Origin: a bacterium
GTDB taxonomy: Bacteria > Bacillota_I > Bacilli_A > RFN20 > CAG-826
Direction: 5' to 3'
Length of the DNA: 24,111 bases
Assembly (NCBI GenBank): GCA_004561785.1
Contig: SFUB01000009.1
Coordinates: forward strand, 1 to 24,111
The notes under the pieces: generated by a model
The model's database searches: none
Seen by the model: the letters and a program-made list of their open reading frames with translations, nothing else
What the model was told of the DNA's origin: nothing
In this document: positions 5,937 to 14,175 of the stretch, one piece after another
Layout of the letters: each line of letters begins with the position of its first letter
Position numbering within the stretch: the stretch's first letter is position 1
Program-made: the position numbers and the translations under genes

Positions 5937-8579
5937 ATGAAAAGCAAAAAGTTCGTTTGGGCCATGCTTCCGCTGAGCGCAGCCATGTTGCTCGCTTCCT
6001 GCGGAGTCGACACGCCCGCCTCCTCCAGTTCCGCGGACCCCGCTCCAAGTTCCAGCGAGGTGACCCCGCCCGCCCCCAGCAGCGAACAGGGCTCCGTGAG
6101 CCAAGGCCCTCAATCCGATAGCCATGAGAACGTCGACCACCGCGACGGCCTTGTAAAAGACCTCGCCGAAGGGGCCGTCACCCGCGATTTCGACGAGAGA
6201 TTCGACCAGTCCGTCGAAGATTTCTCCGGCGATAGCCTCTCCGGCACGAGCGAAGCCGCCATCCATAAAGGCATCCTCCGTGAGGTCGTCGATTCCAATC
6301 TCCCCTCTTTCCAGAATTCCCCCAACGCCGCCATCTTCAAAATGGCCAGTGCTTCCTTCGGCGGCGATCCGACTCTTCTCGCCCAGGGATCCATTCACTT
6401 CAAGATGCGCGTGACCGAAGGAAAGCTTCCCCTTTCGGATCTCATCTTCGGCGTCCGCCCGAGCAACGACTCCAGCGACAGCGTCTATCCCATCAAACTC
6501 TCCGAGGCTCTTAACGCCGATAGCGTCGCCAACCCGGAACTAACGGATGAGTTTCAAGACATCTCCGTCTCGATCGGCGACTCCATCGAGGACGAAGCAA
6601 CCGTCTTCCCCGGAACCGAACTTCAGGTCCTGACCAATGCCATCGGCTTCCACCTCTACGTCAAGGGCGACGCCGAAGTCTCCGCCGTCCTTGAAATCGC
6701 GGAAGTCTATTTCCAAAAAGGCGACGCGGTCACCATGATCGATGACTTCGCCCGCGACGGCCTCTCCGGCAACCCGAACGTCTACTGGGGCCCGACCGAC
6801 TGCGCCGACGCCGTCTTGATCCGCCGCGGACTTTCCTTGGCCAAGGCCCAGAAATACACCACCCCCGCTTTGTCCGAGGATGCCGCCGGCAAGACCCACG
6901 TCGTCTTCTCGGCCCTCGGCGATCTTTCCGGAACCAAAGTCGCCGTCAAATACGACGATTCCGCCGAGACCACCGATACCAAGGAATTCAAAGACCTTGG
7001 CATCGTCAATGCCGTCAACGGCGCCTATGCCAACCTCGCCATCGACCTCAGCAAATTCGCCGCCCCCGAAGGCGCGAAGCCCAAGACCATCACCTTGGAG
7101 AACGCCGGGGACGCGGAAGTCCAGATCGCCAACGTGTTCATGACTTCCTTCGAGGTTCCCGATCTCAACAAAGTCTATCCTTCCATCGACGCCGCTAACG
7201 CCGTCACCTTCGACAACTTCGAAAGGAACTTCGCTTCCTTGGGCGCGGATTACAACGCCTCCCACACCGATTCCCGCAACGTCGACGCCGGCATTTACCA
7301 CTTCTTGAGCTATAGCCATGGCGACAAGATCTCCACCAGCGACGGCGTGCTCCACCTCCCGGGCACCGAAGAAGGCAACCCCGGGGATTACGACAACGTC
7401 AACATCGGCTCCAGCCACGTCATGAAAGGCGCCAAGTACATCGTCTTCTCCATCCGCGGAGAAGAAGGGTTCGATCTCTCCGGGCTCCGTTTCAAGATGA
7501 GCGATGCCGGCAAAGAGGTCAGCTTCGGAACCGGCCTCGCCATGGAAGGCGTCAAAGCCTATAACGACGAAGCCTACCAGACCCCCTACGAAGACGGGAA
7601 AGGTTTCAAGTGGTACGTGTTCGACCTCGCCCTCAACGGCGTGGAGGCCATGGACACGGTGTTCCTCTACTACACCGGGGTCAAAAACATCGACATCGAC
7701 TCCATCTTCTACGCCAACGACTTCTTCGCCTATAACGAGAAGAGCGTCGCTCCGGCGGCAACCGAAGTCGATCTTTCCGCCTATTCCTACCTCGGCGGCT
7801 TGGCCGCCGAAGGGGCCGACTACTTCACCGCGACCGTCAAAGGCGACGGCGTGGCCACCCTCCACACCTTCCGCGCCAAATACAACGGAACCTCCTTGTG
7901 GATGAAAGACGGGCTGGCCAACGTCTATGACGCCAGCGGGCGCAAGGTTTCCGAGACCGACATCATCCCGGAAGTCGAGACCACCTACTACTTCGACCTC
8001 AGCTCCGGATATCCGGAGGAAGGGGACGGCTGGTGCCACCTCGAAGTCGGCAAATTCTTCAGCGGAGAAGGAAAAGACCCCATTGAGAACTACGGGAAAA
8101 TCACCGTCGTTTCCCTCGGCACCGCCAAGAAGGGCGTCAAAGTCGACGCCAACGCCGCAGCTGAACTCAACTTCGATAAAGCCGACTATGCCTATGTGAG
8201 CGGTTGGGACGCCACCGTCGAGGCGAAGACCATGAGCCTCCACGTTTCCGGCGATGGGACCAACGACCTCTCCCTCTTCCGCATCGAACAGAAAAGGGCA
8301 GGGACTAAGGTCGGCGAGTTCTGGGCCAACGCCACTTCCCTCATCAAAGACGCGAGCGGCAGCCTCTTCGACATCAACACCAAGATCGGCGAGGAAGGCG
8401 TCGACCTCGTCCTCGATCTCGCTTCCGCGGGCATCGAGGTCAAAGCCGGCGACACCATCCACTTCCACATCAATTCCATCGCCCCGGGCAAACTGAGCTT
8501 CGGCGCGGCGAAAGCCGTTGCCGCCGCCCCTTCCGCCTCCATGGCGATTGGGCAATACGTCCAATCCTGGGCGAAGTAA
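5937..8579 (+). CDS. Large modular surface lipoprotein, probable carbohydrate-binding, family not recognised
   Basis: I do not recognise a named family. The 880 residues begin with a lipoprotein signal (lipobox LASC, Cys22) and a Ser/Pro-rich linker to about residue 70. Three beta-rich modules follow (~78-262, ~264-408, ~421-598). Each opens with an F-D/D-D-F type motif ('DFDERFD', 'IDDFARD', 'FDNFERN') and closes with an 'I-x-x-V/I-F/Y' strand ('IAEVYF', 'IANVFM', 'IDSIFY'), as in CBM11/galactose-binding-like sandwiches. Two more related modules (~611-740 and ~745-865) share AYxxG/YVSGW openings and 'LVLDLASAGIEV'/'YYFDLSSGY' late strands. No catalytic motif is visible. It sits between the anchored hydrolase and the sugar-binding lipoprotein, with ribosome site AGAAAGGA, so a glycan-capturing role on the cell surface is the simplest inference. 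Confidence 0.6.
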   Translation: MKSKKFVWAMLPLSAAMLLASCGVDTPASSSSADPAPSSSEVTPPAPSSEQGSVSQGPQSDSHENVDHRDGLVKDLAEGAVTRDFDERFDQSVEDFSGDSLSGTSEAAIHKGILREVVDSNLPSFQNSPNAAIFKMASASFGGDPTLLAQGSIHFKMRVTEGKLPLSDLIFGVRPSNDSSDSVYPIKLSEALNADSVANPELTDEFQDISVSIGDSIEDEATVFPGTELQVLTNAIGFHLYVKGDAEVSAVLEIAEVYFQKGDAVTMIDDFARDGLSGNPNVYWGPTDCADAVLIRRGLSLAKAQKYTTPALSEDAAGKTHVVFSALGDLSGTKVAVKYDDSAETTDTKEFKDLGIVNAVNGAYANLAIDLSKFAAPEGAKPKTITLENAGDAEVQIANVFMTSFEVPDLNKVYPSIDAANAVTFDNFERNFASLGADYNASHTDSRNVDAGIYHFLSYSHGDKISTSDGVLHLPGTEEGNPGDYDNVNIGSSHVMKGAKYIVFSIRGEEGFDLSGLRFKMSDAGKEVSFGTGLAMEGVKAYNDEAYQTPYEDGKGFKWYVFDLALNGVEAMDTVFLYYTGVKNIDIDSIFYANDFFAYNEKSVAPAATEVDLSAYSYLGGLAAEGADYFTATVKGDGVATLHTFRAKYNGTSLWMKDGLANVYDASGRKVSETDIIPEVETTYYFDLSSGYPEEGDGWCHLEVGKFFSGEGKDPIENYGKITVVSLGTAKKGVKVDANAAAELNFDKADYAYVSGWDATVEAKTMSLHVSGDGTNDLSLFRIEQKRAGTKVGEFWANATSLIKDASGSLFDINTKIGEEGVDLVLDLASAGIEVKAGDTIHFHINSIAPGKLSFGAAKAVAAAPSASMAIGQYVQSWAK

Positions 8580-8591
8580 AATCATCCTAAC

Positions 8592-8618
8592 GGGAGGGGG
8601 ACCACCGATCCCCCTCCC
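8592..8618 (+). other. Strong intercistronic hairpin before the sugar-binding protein gene
   Basis: A perfect 10-bp stem (GGGAGGGGGA / TCCCCCTCCC) with a 7-nt loop fills the gap before the solute-binding protein gene. No T tract follows, so it is unlikely to be an efficient terminator. Such hairpins commonly protect or define mRNA ends and allow the binding protein to be made in excess of its permeases; that role here is inferred. Confidence 0.7.
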
Positions 8619-8642
8619 ACCCCATTTCCGGAGGACCCCTTT

Positions 8643-10049
8643 ATGAAAAAGACATCCTGTTTAGCTTTATTTTCCTTTGGCCTTTTGACGCTCGCTTCTT
8701 GCGGAGGGTCAAGCGACAATAAAATTGAACTGAAGATCGGCTTCTGGCCGGAGGCGGCGTCTTCGAAAGACGTCGCCATGTACAACCGCTGGAAGGAACG
8801 CTTCGAAGCGGAGAATCCGGAATACACCATAAAGGGCATGCCCTACACCTATTCGACCGAGACCGTCGGCAGCAAATTCACCACGGGCTCGCTCCCCGAC
8901 GTCTGGCAGACCTGGTTCACCGAGCCGGAGAAGCTCAAAGACCGCAAAATAATCCGCTCGATCACCGATGAACTCCAAGCGCTTGGTTGGGACGGGAAGA
9001 TGGATGAGGAGATGAAATCCACCCTCACCTTCGAGGGCGAGATCTACGGCGTCCCCCGCGATGGTTATGGCCTAGGCTTGCTCATCAACAAAAAGATTTT
9101 GGGTGAGAACGGGCTGCTCCCGGAAGTGAGTTCGGGGGTCTATTCCATTTACAACAAAGACGGAACCCCTGCCTACCCCACCACTTGGCAAGAGGTCTAC
9201 GATATGTCCAACGTGATCGTCAACGAGAACGGGGACGTGGCAAAAGGCTTCATGATGTACTCCGCCAACAAAAACGGCGGCTGGGTCTTCTCCAACATTG
9301 CCTGGAACTTCGGGGCAAACTTGGAAATCAACGAAGGGAACAAGATCAAAGCCAACCTCGCCTCCGAGGAATCCGTCAGGGCTTTGGAATGGATCAAGAG
9401 CATGGCCGTGGACGGCCTGCTCCAAGAAAAGGTCTCCTGCGTGTACAACGATTGGTACAGCAACATCAAAGAGAAGGTCGCGATGGCCGTCGTCGGCAGC
9501 GACGTGCTCCAGCAGGCCGCCCTTCAGGGATCCTGCGACATGAACGACCTCGCCTTCGTCCCCATGCCAAGCGGCGACGGCACTCATCATTATTCGCTTT
9601 ACGGCGGCACCCCTTTCGTCTTCACCAAAGGCGTCAGCGACAAAAAAGTGGAGGGCATCCTTAAGTTCTTCGACTACATCGGCCGTTCCCCCTCCGTCTC
9701 CGAGAACAACCTCCTCGCCAAGCAAGAGGGCTATGAGGTCGCGAAAGAAAAGGGCCAGCCCATCCTCCCCTCCATCATGCCTTGGAAGAACGAGGATCAC
9801 GTCAAGGCCGCCAAAGAGTTGGAGAGCCGCTACATCAACGTCGACATGACCGACTATTCGCCTTTCTTCGATTCGATCCAATCCAACAAGCACGCCGAGG
9901 AGCCTTATAACGCTCAGGAAATGTACGAGGCCCTCGACACCGCCTTGCAAAGCGTCTTCTCCTACAAAGAGAACGCAAACTGCAAATCGCTTTTGGAAAC
10001 CGCTTCGTCCACCCTTCAGAAAGAACTCGACAAGGGCGTCAACAAATAA
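8643..10049 (+). CDS. Sugar ABC transporter solute-binding lipoprotein (family 1)
   Basis: The 468-residue protein has an N-terminal lipoprotein signal with lipobox LASC (Cys20). The mature protein has the layout of family 1 extracellular solute-binding proteins (MalE/MsmE type): 'IELKIGFWPE' near the N-terminus, 'WKERFEAENPEYTIK', 'LPDVWQTW', 'YGVPRDGYGLGLLINKKIL', 'PTTWQEVYDMSN' and a late 'YGGTPFVFTKG'. A clear ribosome site GGAGG lies 8 nt before the ATG. It is followed directly by two permease genes and, further down, the ATPase fused to beta-phosphoglucomutase. It would capture the oligosaccharides released at the surface and deliver them to the permeases. Ligand identity cannot be deduced from sequence alone. 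Confidence 0.93.
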   Translation: MKKTSCLALFSFGLLTLASCGGSSDNKIELKIGFWPEAASSKDVAMYNRWKERFEAENPEYTIKGMPYTYSTETVGSKFTTGSLPDVWQTWFTEPEKLKDRKIIRSITDELQALGWDGKMDEEMKSTLTFEGEIYGVPRDGYGLGLLINKKILGENGLLPEVSSGVYSIYNKDGTPAYPTTWQEVYDMSNVIVNENGDVAKGFMMYSANKNGGWVFSNIAWNFGANLEINEGNKIKANLASEESVRALEWIKSMAVDGLLQEKVSCVYNDWYSNIKEKVAMAVVGSDVLQQAALQGSCDMNDLAFVPMPSGDGTHHYSLYGGTPFVFTKGVSDKKVEGILKFFDYIGRSPSVSENNLLAKQEGYEVAKEKGQPILPSIMPWKNEDHVKAAKELESRYINVDMTDYSPFFDSIQSNKHAEEPYNAQEMYEALDTALQSVFSYKENANCKSLLETASSTLQKELDKGVNK

Positions 10050-10060
10050 AAACGTCTTCT

Positions 10061-10978
10061 ATGCGATCCTTACAAAAAGATAGCCGGAAAAAGAACTGGA
10101 AAAGCGTTCTGAAGAGGAATCTTCTGGGGTGGGCTTTCATGATCGTCCCCCTCCTTCTTTTTCTGTTCTTCGTTTGGTACCCCATGGGAAGGAACCTCGT
10201 CTTGGCCTTCCAAGACGGATATGAGGACGCGAGCTTCGTCGGATTCCAGAACTTCGTGGACATCTTCGAAGACTCAAGTTTCCTCTCCGCCTTCAAAAAC
10301 ACCTTCCTTTACATCGGTTGGTCTCTGCTCATCGGGTATCTGGTCCCGGTGCTTCTCGGCTTTTTGCTTTCGGAAGTCATCCACGCGAAGGGGCTCTTCC
10401 GCGTCATCCTCTATCTGCCTTGCATGATCTCGGGCATGGCGGTCGTGTTCTTGTTCAACTCCATGTACGGGGACGGGTCGCAGGATCTATTCAACGTCAT
10501 CATCACCCATTTGGGCTTCCAAGCCCATCCTTGGAAGGGATCCACCGACTTGGTCATCCCCCTGATCGTCTTGGCCATGACCTGGAAAGGGGCCGGCAGC
10601 ACCGCCCTCATCTACCTTTCCTCCTTCCAATCCATTGACGATTCGATGTACGAGGCGGCGAGGATGGACGGGGCGAGCGCCCGGCAGAGGTTCTTCCGCA
10701 TCACGATCCCGGCCTTGCGCGGCACCTTGCTCACCTTGTTCGTCCTGCAGATCATCTCCGTCTTCCAGGTCTTCTACGAGCCCTTGGTTATCGGTCCTAA
10801 CGGGGGCCCCTTGAACGCCTCGATGTCCTTGATGCTCCTTTCTTATCTCTACGCCTTCAACGATTTCGAATACGGCAAAAGCGCCGCGACGGCCTTGGTC
10901 TTGGCCCTCATCATCATCGCCTTCACCGCCCTCTATTACCTGCTTGACCGCTTCCTGAAGAAAAAGGAGGCGCAATGA
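10061..10978 (+). CDS. Sugar ABC transporter permease (MalF/MsmF-like)
   Basis: This 305-residue membrane protein has about six transmembrane segments beginning at residues 20-40. The EAA loop 'YEAARMDGASARQRFFRITI' sits in the C-terminal half; this loop docks the cytoplasmic ATPase. The fold is the binding-protein-dependent transport inner-membrane component (BPD_transp_1). It begins 11 nt after the binding-protein stop. No Shine-Dalgarno sequence precedes the ATG and no better start exists, so translation may be coupled to the upstream gene. Its stop codon overlaps the next permease start (ATGA). It forms a heterodimeric channel with the following gene. Confidence 0.93.
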   Translation: MRSLQKDSRKKNWKSVLKRNLLGWAFMIVPLLLFLFFVWYPMGRNLVLAFQDGYEDASFVGFQNFVDIFEDSSFLSAFKNTFLYIGWSLLIGYLVPVLLGFLLSEVIHAKGLFRVILYLPCMISGMAVVFLFNSMYGDGSQDLFNVIITHLGFQAHPWKGSTDLVIPLIVLAMTWKGAGSTALIYLSSFQSIDDSMYEAARMDGASARQRFFRITIPALRGTLLTLFVLQIISVFQVFYEPLVIGPNGGPLNASMSLMLLSYLYAFNDFEYGKSAATALVLALIIIAFTALYYLLDRFLKKKEAQ

Positions 10979-11904
10979 TGAAACTCAAGATGAAGAAATA
11001 CGTCTTCCCCCGCCTCAAAGACAAACGCGGGGGGTTCCTGAATTTCGCCGATTACCGCAATCCCGCCCACAAAGTGGGGTATGGGTTCATCATCCTCCTT
11101 CTGCTCCTATTCTCCTTCATCGCCCTCTTCCCGATCGTCTATCTGGTGGCCTCCTCCTTGAAAGCGGATGGGGAGATCAATTCGGCGGTCTATTCCTTCT
11201 GGCCCAGGGTCTGGGATTGGGGCAGGTTCGGGCGCATCTGGAACACGATCGATCTTCCCCGTTACTACCTGAACACCTTCATCTACGTCATCGGGGCCGT
11301 CGTCTGCGCCGTGGTATTCAATTCGCTTCTGGCCTACGCCGTCGCCATCCTGAAGCCCTTTGGTTACAAAGTCATCGACAAAGTGATCTTCTTAGGATAC
11401 ATGATCCCGGCCACCCTAAACATCCTCCCCTTGATCCGGGAAATCAGCGATTTCGGCTTGCTCGCCAATAGCGAATCGATCCTGACCTTCCTGCCCCTCT
11501 GGCTGAGTTTCGGGGCCAACGCCTACTACTACATGCTGTTCAAGGACTACTTCCAAAGGCTTCCGAAATCTCTCATCGAAGCCGGATCCATGGATGGGGC
11601 CGGGCACTTCCAGATCTTCCGCCGCATCGTCTTGCCGCTAAGCAAGCCCATCATGGGGATCGTGGCCATCTTCTCGATGACCGCCGCCTACAGCGATTTC
11701 CTCCTGCCATACTTAGTTCTCCAAAACGAGAAGTACAAAACCCTCATGGTCGGCATCTACAACATCGGATCGGCCGGGGACCTCCTCAAACCCGAGGAAT
11801 TCCTCATGCTGCTGGTCTTCTCCATCATCCCGCAAGTCATCGTCTTCCTGATTTTCCAACGCCAAATCATGGGCGCCGGGGTCAACAAAGGAAGCAAGGA
11901 GTAA
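10975..11904 (+). CDS. Sugar ABC transporter permease (MalG/MsmG-like)
   Basis: The 309-residue protein has about six membrane segments and the EAA motif 'IEAGSMDGAGHFQIFRRIVL', placing it in the MalG/MsmG group of BPD_transp_1 permeases. The start overlaps the preceding stop as ATGA. An AGGAGG ribosome site lies within the last codons of the upstream gene; a second ATG at 10978 is an equally possible start. The N-terminus has an unusually long basic stretch before the first membrane segment (first ~35 residues). With the upstream permease and the ATPase domain of the gene at 16277 it would complete the importer. Confidence 0.93.
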   Translation: MMKLKMKKYVFPRLKDKRGGFLNFADYRNPAHKVGYGFIILLLLLFSFIALFPIVYLVASSLKADGEINSAVYSFWPRVWDWGRFGRIWNTIDLPRYYLNTFIYVIGAVVCAVVFNSLLAYAVAILKPFGYKVIDKVIFLGYMIPATLNILPLIREISDFGLLANSESILTFLPLWLSFGANAYYYMLFKDYFQRLPKSLIEAGSMDGAGHFQIFRRIVLPLSKPIMGIVAIFSMTAAYSDFLLPYLVLQNEKYKTLMVGIYNIGSAGDLLKPEEFLMLLVFSIIPQVIVFLIFQRQIMGAGVNKGSKE

Positions 11905-11910
11905 TCTTCT

Positions 11911-14175
11911 ATGGGTAAAATCAAAACTCGATACCTCGAGGTGGAGCCCTCTTCGGTAACCGAAATCGGCTTTCACCAAGACCGCAGCCAGGTCAGCGAA
12001 TCCATTTTCTCTTTGGGCAACGAATATTGCGGCGTCCGCGGTTTCTTCGAGGAAGGGGTCTCCCTTCCCTCTTTGATCGGAACCTATTACAACGGCATCG
12101 TGGAATATTCCTTGGAGGAGACCCCCTCCGCCTACAAAGGGATCGTCAAACGGACCCATTTCACCATCAATTCCACGAACTTCCTTAAGCTCTCTTTGGC
12201 CATTGACGGCGAGAAGCTCGATTTGGCCAAGGTCTCTTTCTCCTCCTTCAAGAGGAGTTTGGATTTCGAATCGGGCCTGTTGACGCGTTCCTTCGTTTGG
12301 AACACCGCCTCCGGAGCCAAAGTGGCGATTCGCTTTACGAGGATGCTCGGCATGAAATCGCCGAAGCAGGCTTTCCAAACCCTTTCTTTGGAAAGCGATA
12401 AAGACGTGAACGTCTCTTTGTCTTTCTCCTTGGACGGCACCATTCTCCATTGGGGCAACCATTGCTACTGGAATCCCGGGGAAAGGATCCTCGGGGACGA
12501 CGTCTATGGATTGCTTCTTTTCACCCCGACCACGCATCAAGCCCTGCTCAGCGAGATGAAGATCCTTTCCTCTTTCCTCCCATCCAAGGTCGAGGAGAAA
12601 GAAAAAGAAATCAACGTATCCTATGAGTTCGTTTTGAAGAAAGGCGAGAAACAAGAATTCACCCGCCTCGTCGCGAACATCATCGACAAACATAGCCAGA
12701 ATCACGCCGAAGCGATGAAGAAAGAGGCCGAGAAAGAGCTCGAAAATCTCCTGTCCAAAGGAAAAGAGGGGCTTCTTCGGGAAAACCGCGCCTTCTTCGC
12801 CGAAGCCAAAGAGAAGGCGGACATCGAAATCGACGGGGATCCCGACGATCAGCAGGGCATCCGCTTCTGCCTCTTCAATCTTCTTCAGGCCTATTCGGGC
12901 TTGGCCCCCGACGACAACATCGGGGCGAAGGGCTTAAGCGGAGAGGCCTATTCCGGACACGCCTTCTGGGATTCGGAAACCTATTGCCTCCCTTATTACC
13001 TCTTCTCCAATCAAAAAGCCGCGAAAGACCTTCTCCTTTTCCGTTACAACACCTTGCCCGAAGCCAGAAAGCGCGCCAAAGAGCTAGACTGCGATGGCGC
13101 CGCCTACCCCATCGCCACAAGAACGGGGGAAGAGGCCTGCACCCTTTGGCAGCACGCCTCCACCCAGCTTCAGCCGACCACCGCGGTCGCCTACGCGATC
13201 TTCCATTACATGAACCTCTACGACGACAAGGAATTCATGGAACGGTACGGGCTTGAGATGCTTTTGGAGATCTGCAAGTTCCTTTTGACCCGCGGCCAAT
13301 GGAACCAGACCCACACGCACTTCGGCTATTACGGGGTCATGGGCCCCGATGAATTCGAGGTCATGGTCAACCACAACACCTATACCAACTTCATGGCGAA
13401 GAAGACCTTCGAATACGCCATGAAGGTCTTGAGCGACCCAACGATTCACGCGGAGGAAGCCAAAAAGAAAGCCTCCTTCGGCGAGAAGGAAATCGCCTCC
13501 ATGAAAGAGGCCGACGAGAAGATGCTGATTCTCTATGATCCCAAGACCCATCTTTATGAGCAGCACCAGGGCTTCTACGACCTCCCCCACATCGACGTGG
13601 ACAAAATCCCCGTCACCGATTTCCCTTTGTATTCCCATTGGACCTACGACCGGATCTACCGGAACGACATGATCAAGCAGCCGGACGTCCTGATGTTCCT
13701 CTTCCTTTATAACCAAGACTTCGATTTCGCGACCAAAGAGGCCAATTACGATTATTATGAGCCCCGCTGCATCCATGAATCATCCTTGTCCCCCTCCGTC
13801 CATTCGATCTTGGCCCAGGAGCTTGGAAAAGAAGAGGAGGCTCTCTCCTTCTTCGGATTCGCGACGCGCCTTGACCTAGACGACTACAACCGCAACACCT
13901 GCGAGGGGTTGCACATGACCTCGATCGCCGCGGCCTGGATGAACATCGTCTACGGCTTCCTGGGTCTAAGAAGCGACAAGGAGGAACTCTCCCTCTCGCC
14001 TTCTTTGCCTTCGCGCTGGACCCACTATTCGGTCAAGCTCACCTACAAGGGAAGCCTTCTCCGGTTCGATGTGTACAAAGACAGGCTCCTCATCCATAAC
14101 TCCGGCTCGCCGGTGAAACTTAAGATCTACGGAGAAAGCAAAGACGTCCCCTCCGTTTTGGAGATCAAGCGATGA
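11911..14175 (+). CDS. GH65 family disaccharide phosphorylase (maltose/nigerose/kojibiose-type, specificity open)
   Basis: At 754 residues this is a full-length GH65 protein: an N-terminal beta-sandwich (to ~270), a linker, an (alpha/alpha)6 barrel and a small C-terminal beta-sheet. The barrel contains 'GLSGEAYSGHAFWDSETYCL' and the catalytic motif 'GPDEFEVMVNHNTYTNFMAK', with general acid Glu481. GH65 enzymes invert the anomeric centre, converting an alpha-glucoside disaccharide plus phosphate into beta-glucose 1-phosphate plus glucose. The ribosome site AAGGAG (11896-11901) is 9 nt before ATG. No signal peptide is present, so it is cytoplasmic and works on imported sugar. The motif carries F rather than Y after GPDE, and H for N in the usual NN pair, unlike the next gene, suggesting a different specificity. 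GH65 hydrolases exist, but the mutase neighbour argues for a phosphorylase. Confidence 0.92.
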   Translation: MGKIKTRYLEVEPSSVTEIGFHQDRSQVSESIFSLGNEYCGVRGFFEEGVSLPSLIGTYYNGIVEYSLEETPSAYKGIVKRTHFTINSTNFLKLSLAIDGEKLDLAKVSFSSFKRSLDFESGLLTRSFVWNTASGAKVAIRFTRMLGMKSPKQAFQTLSLESDKDVNVSLSFSLDGTILHWGNHCYWNPGERILGDDVYGLLLFTPTTHQALLSEMKILSSFLPSKVEEKEKEINVSYEFVLKKGEKQEFTRLVANIIDKHSQNHAEAMKKEAEKELENLLSKGKEGLLRENRAFFAEAKEKADIEIDGDPDDQQGIRFCLFNLLQAYSGLAPDDNIGAKGLSGEAYSGHAFWDSETYCLPYYLFSNQKAAKDLLLFRYNTLPEARKRAKELDCDGAAYPIATRTGEEACTLWQHASTQLQPTTAVAYAIFHYMNLYDDKEFMERYGLEMLLEICKFLLTRGQWNQTHTHFGYYGVMGPDEFEVMVNHNTYTNFMAKKTFEYAMKVLSDPTIHAEEAKKKASFGEKEIASMKEADEKMLILYDPKTHLYEQHQGFYDLPHIDVDKIPVTDFPLYSHWTYDRIYRNDMIKQPDVLMFLFLYNQDFDFATKEANYDYYEPRCIHESSLSPSVHSILAQELGKEEEALSFFGFATRLDLDDYNRNTCEGLHMTSIAAAWMNIVYGFLGLRSDKEELSLSPSLPSRWTHYSVKLTYKGSLLRFDVYKDRLLIHNSGSPVKLKIYGESKDVPSVLEIKR

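Noticed and set aside
6540..8585. 681-codon open frame on the minus strand opposite the modular lipoprotein gene
   Set aside because: It is a mirror of a C-ending codon bias in the plus-strand gene, is Gly/Val/Asp-monotonous, has no ribosome site and matches no domain. The plus-strand frame has a signal peptide and operon context.
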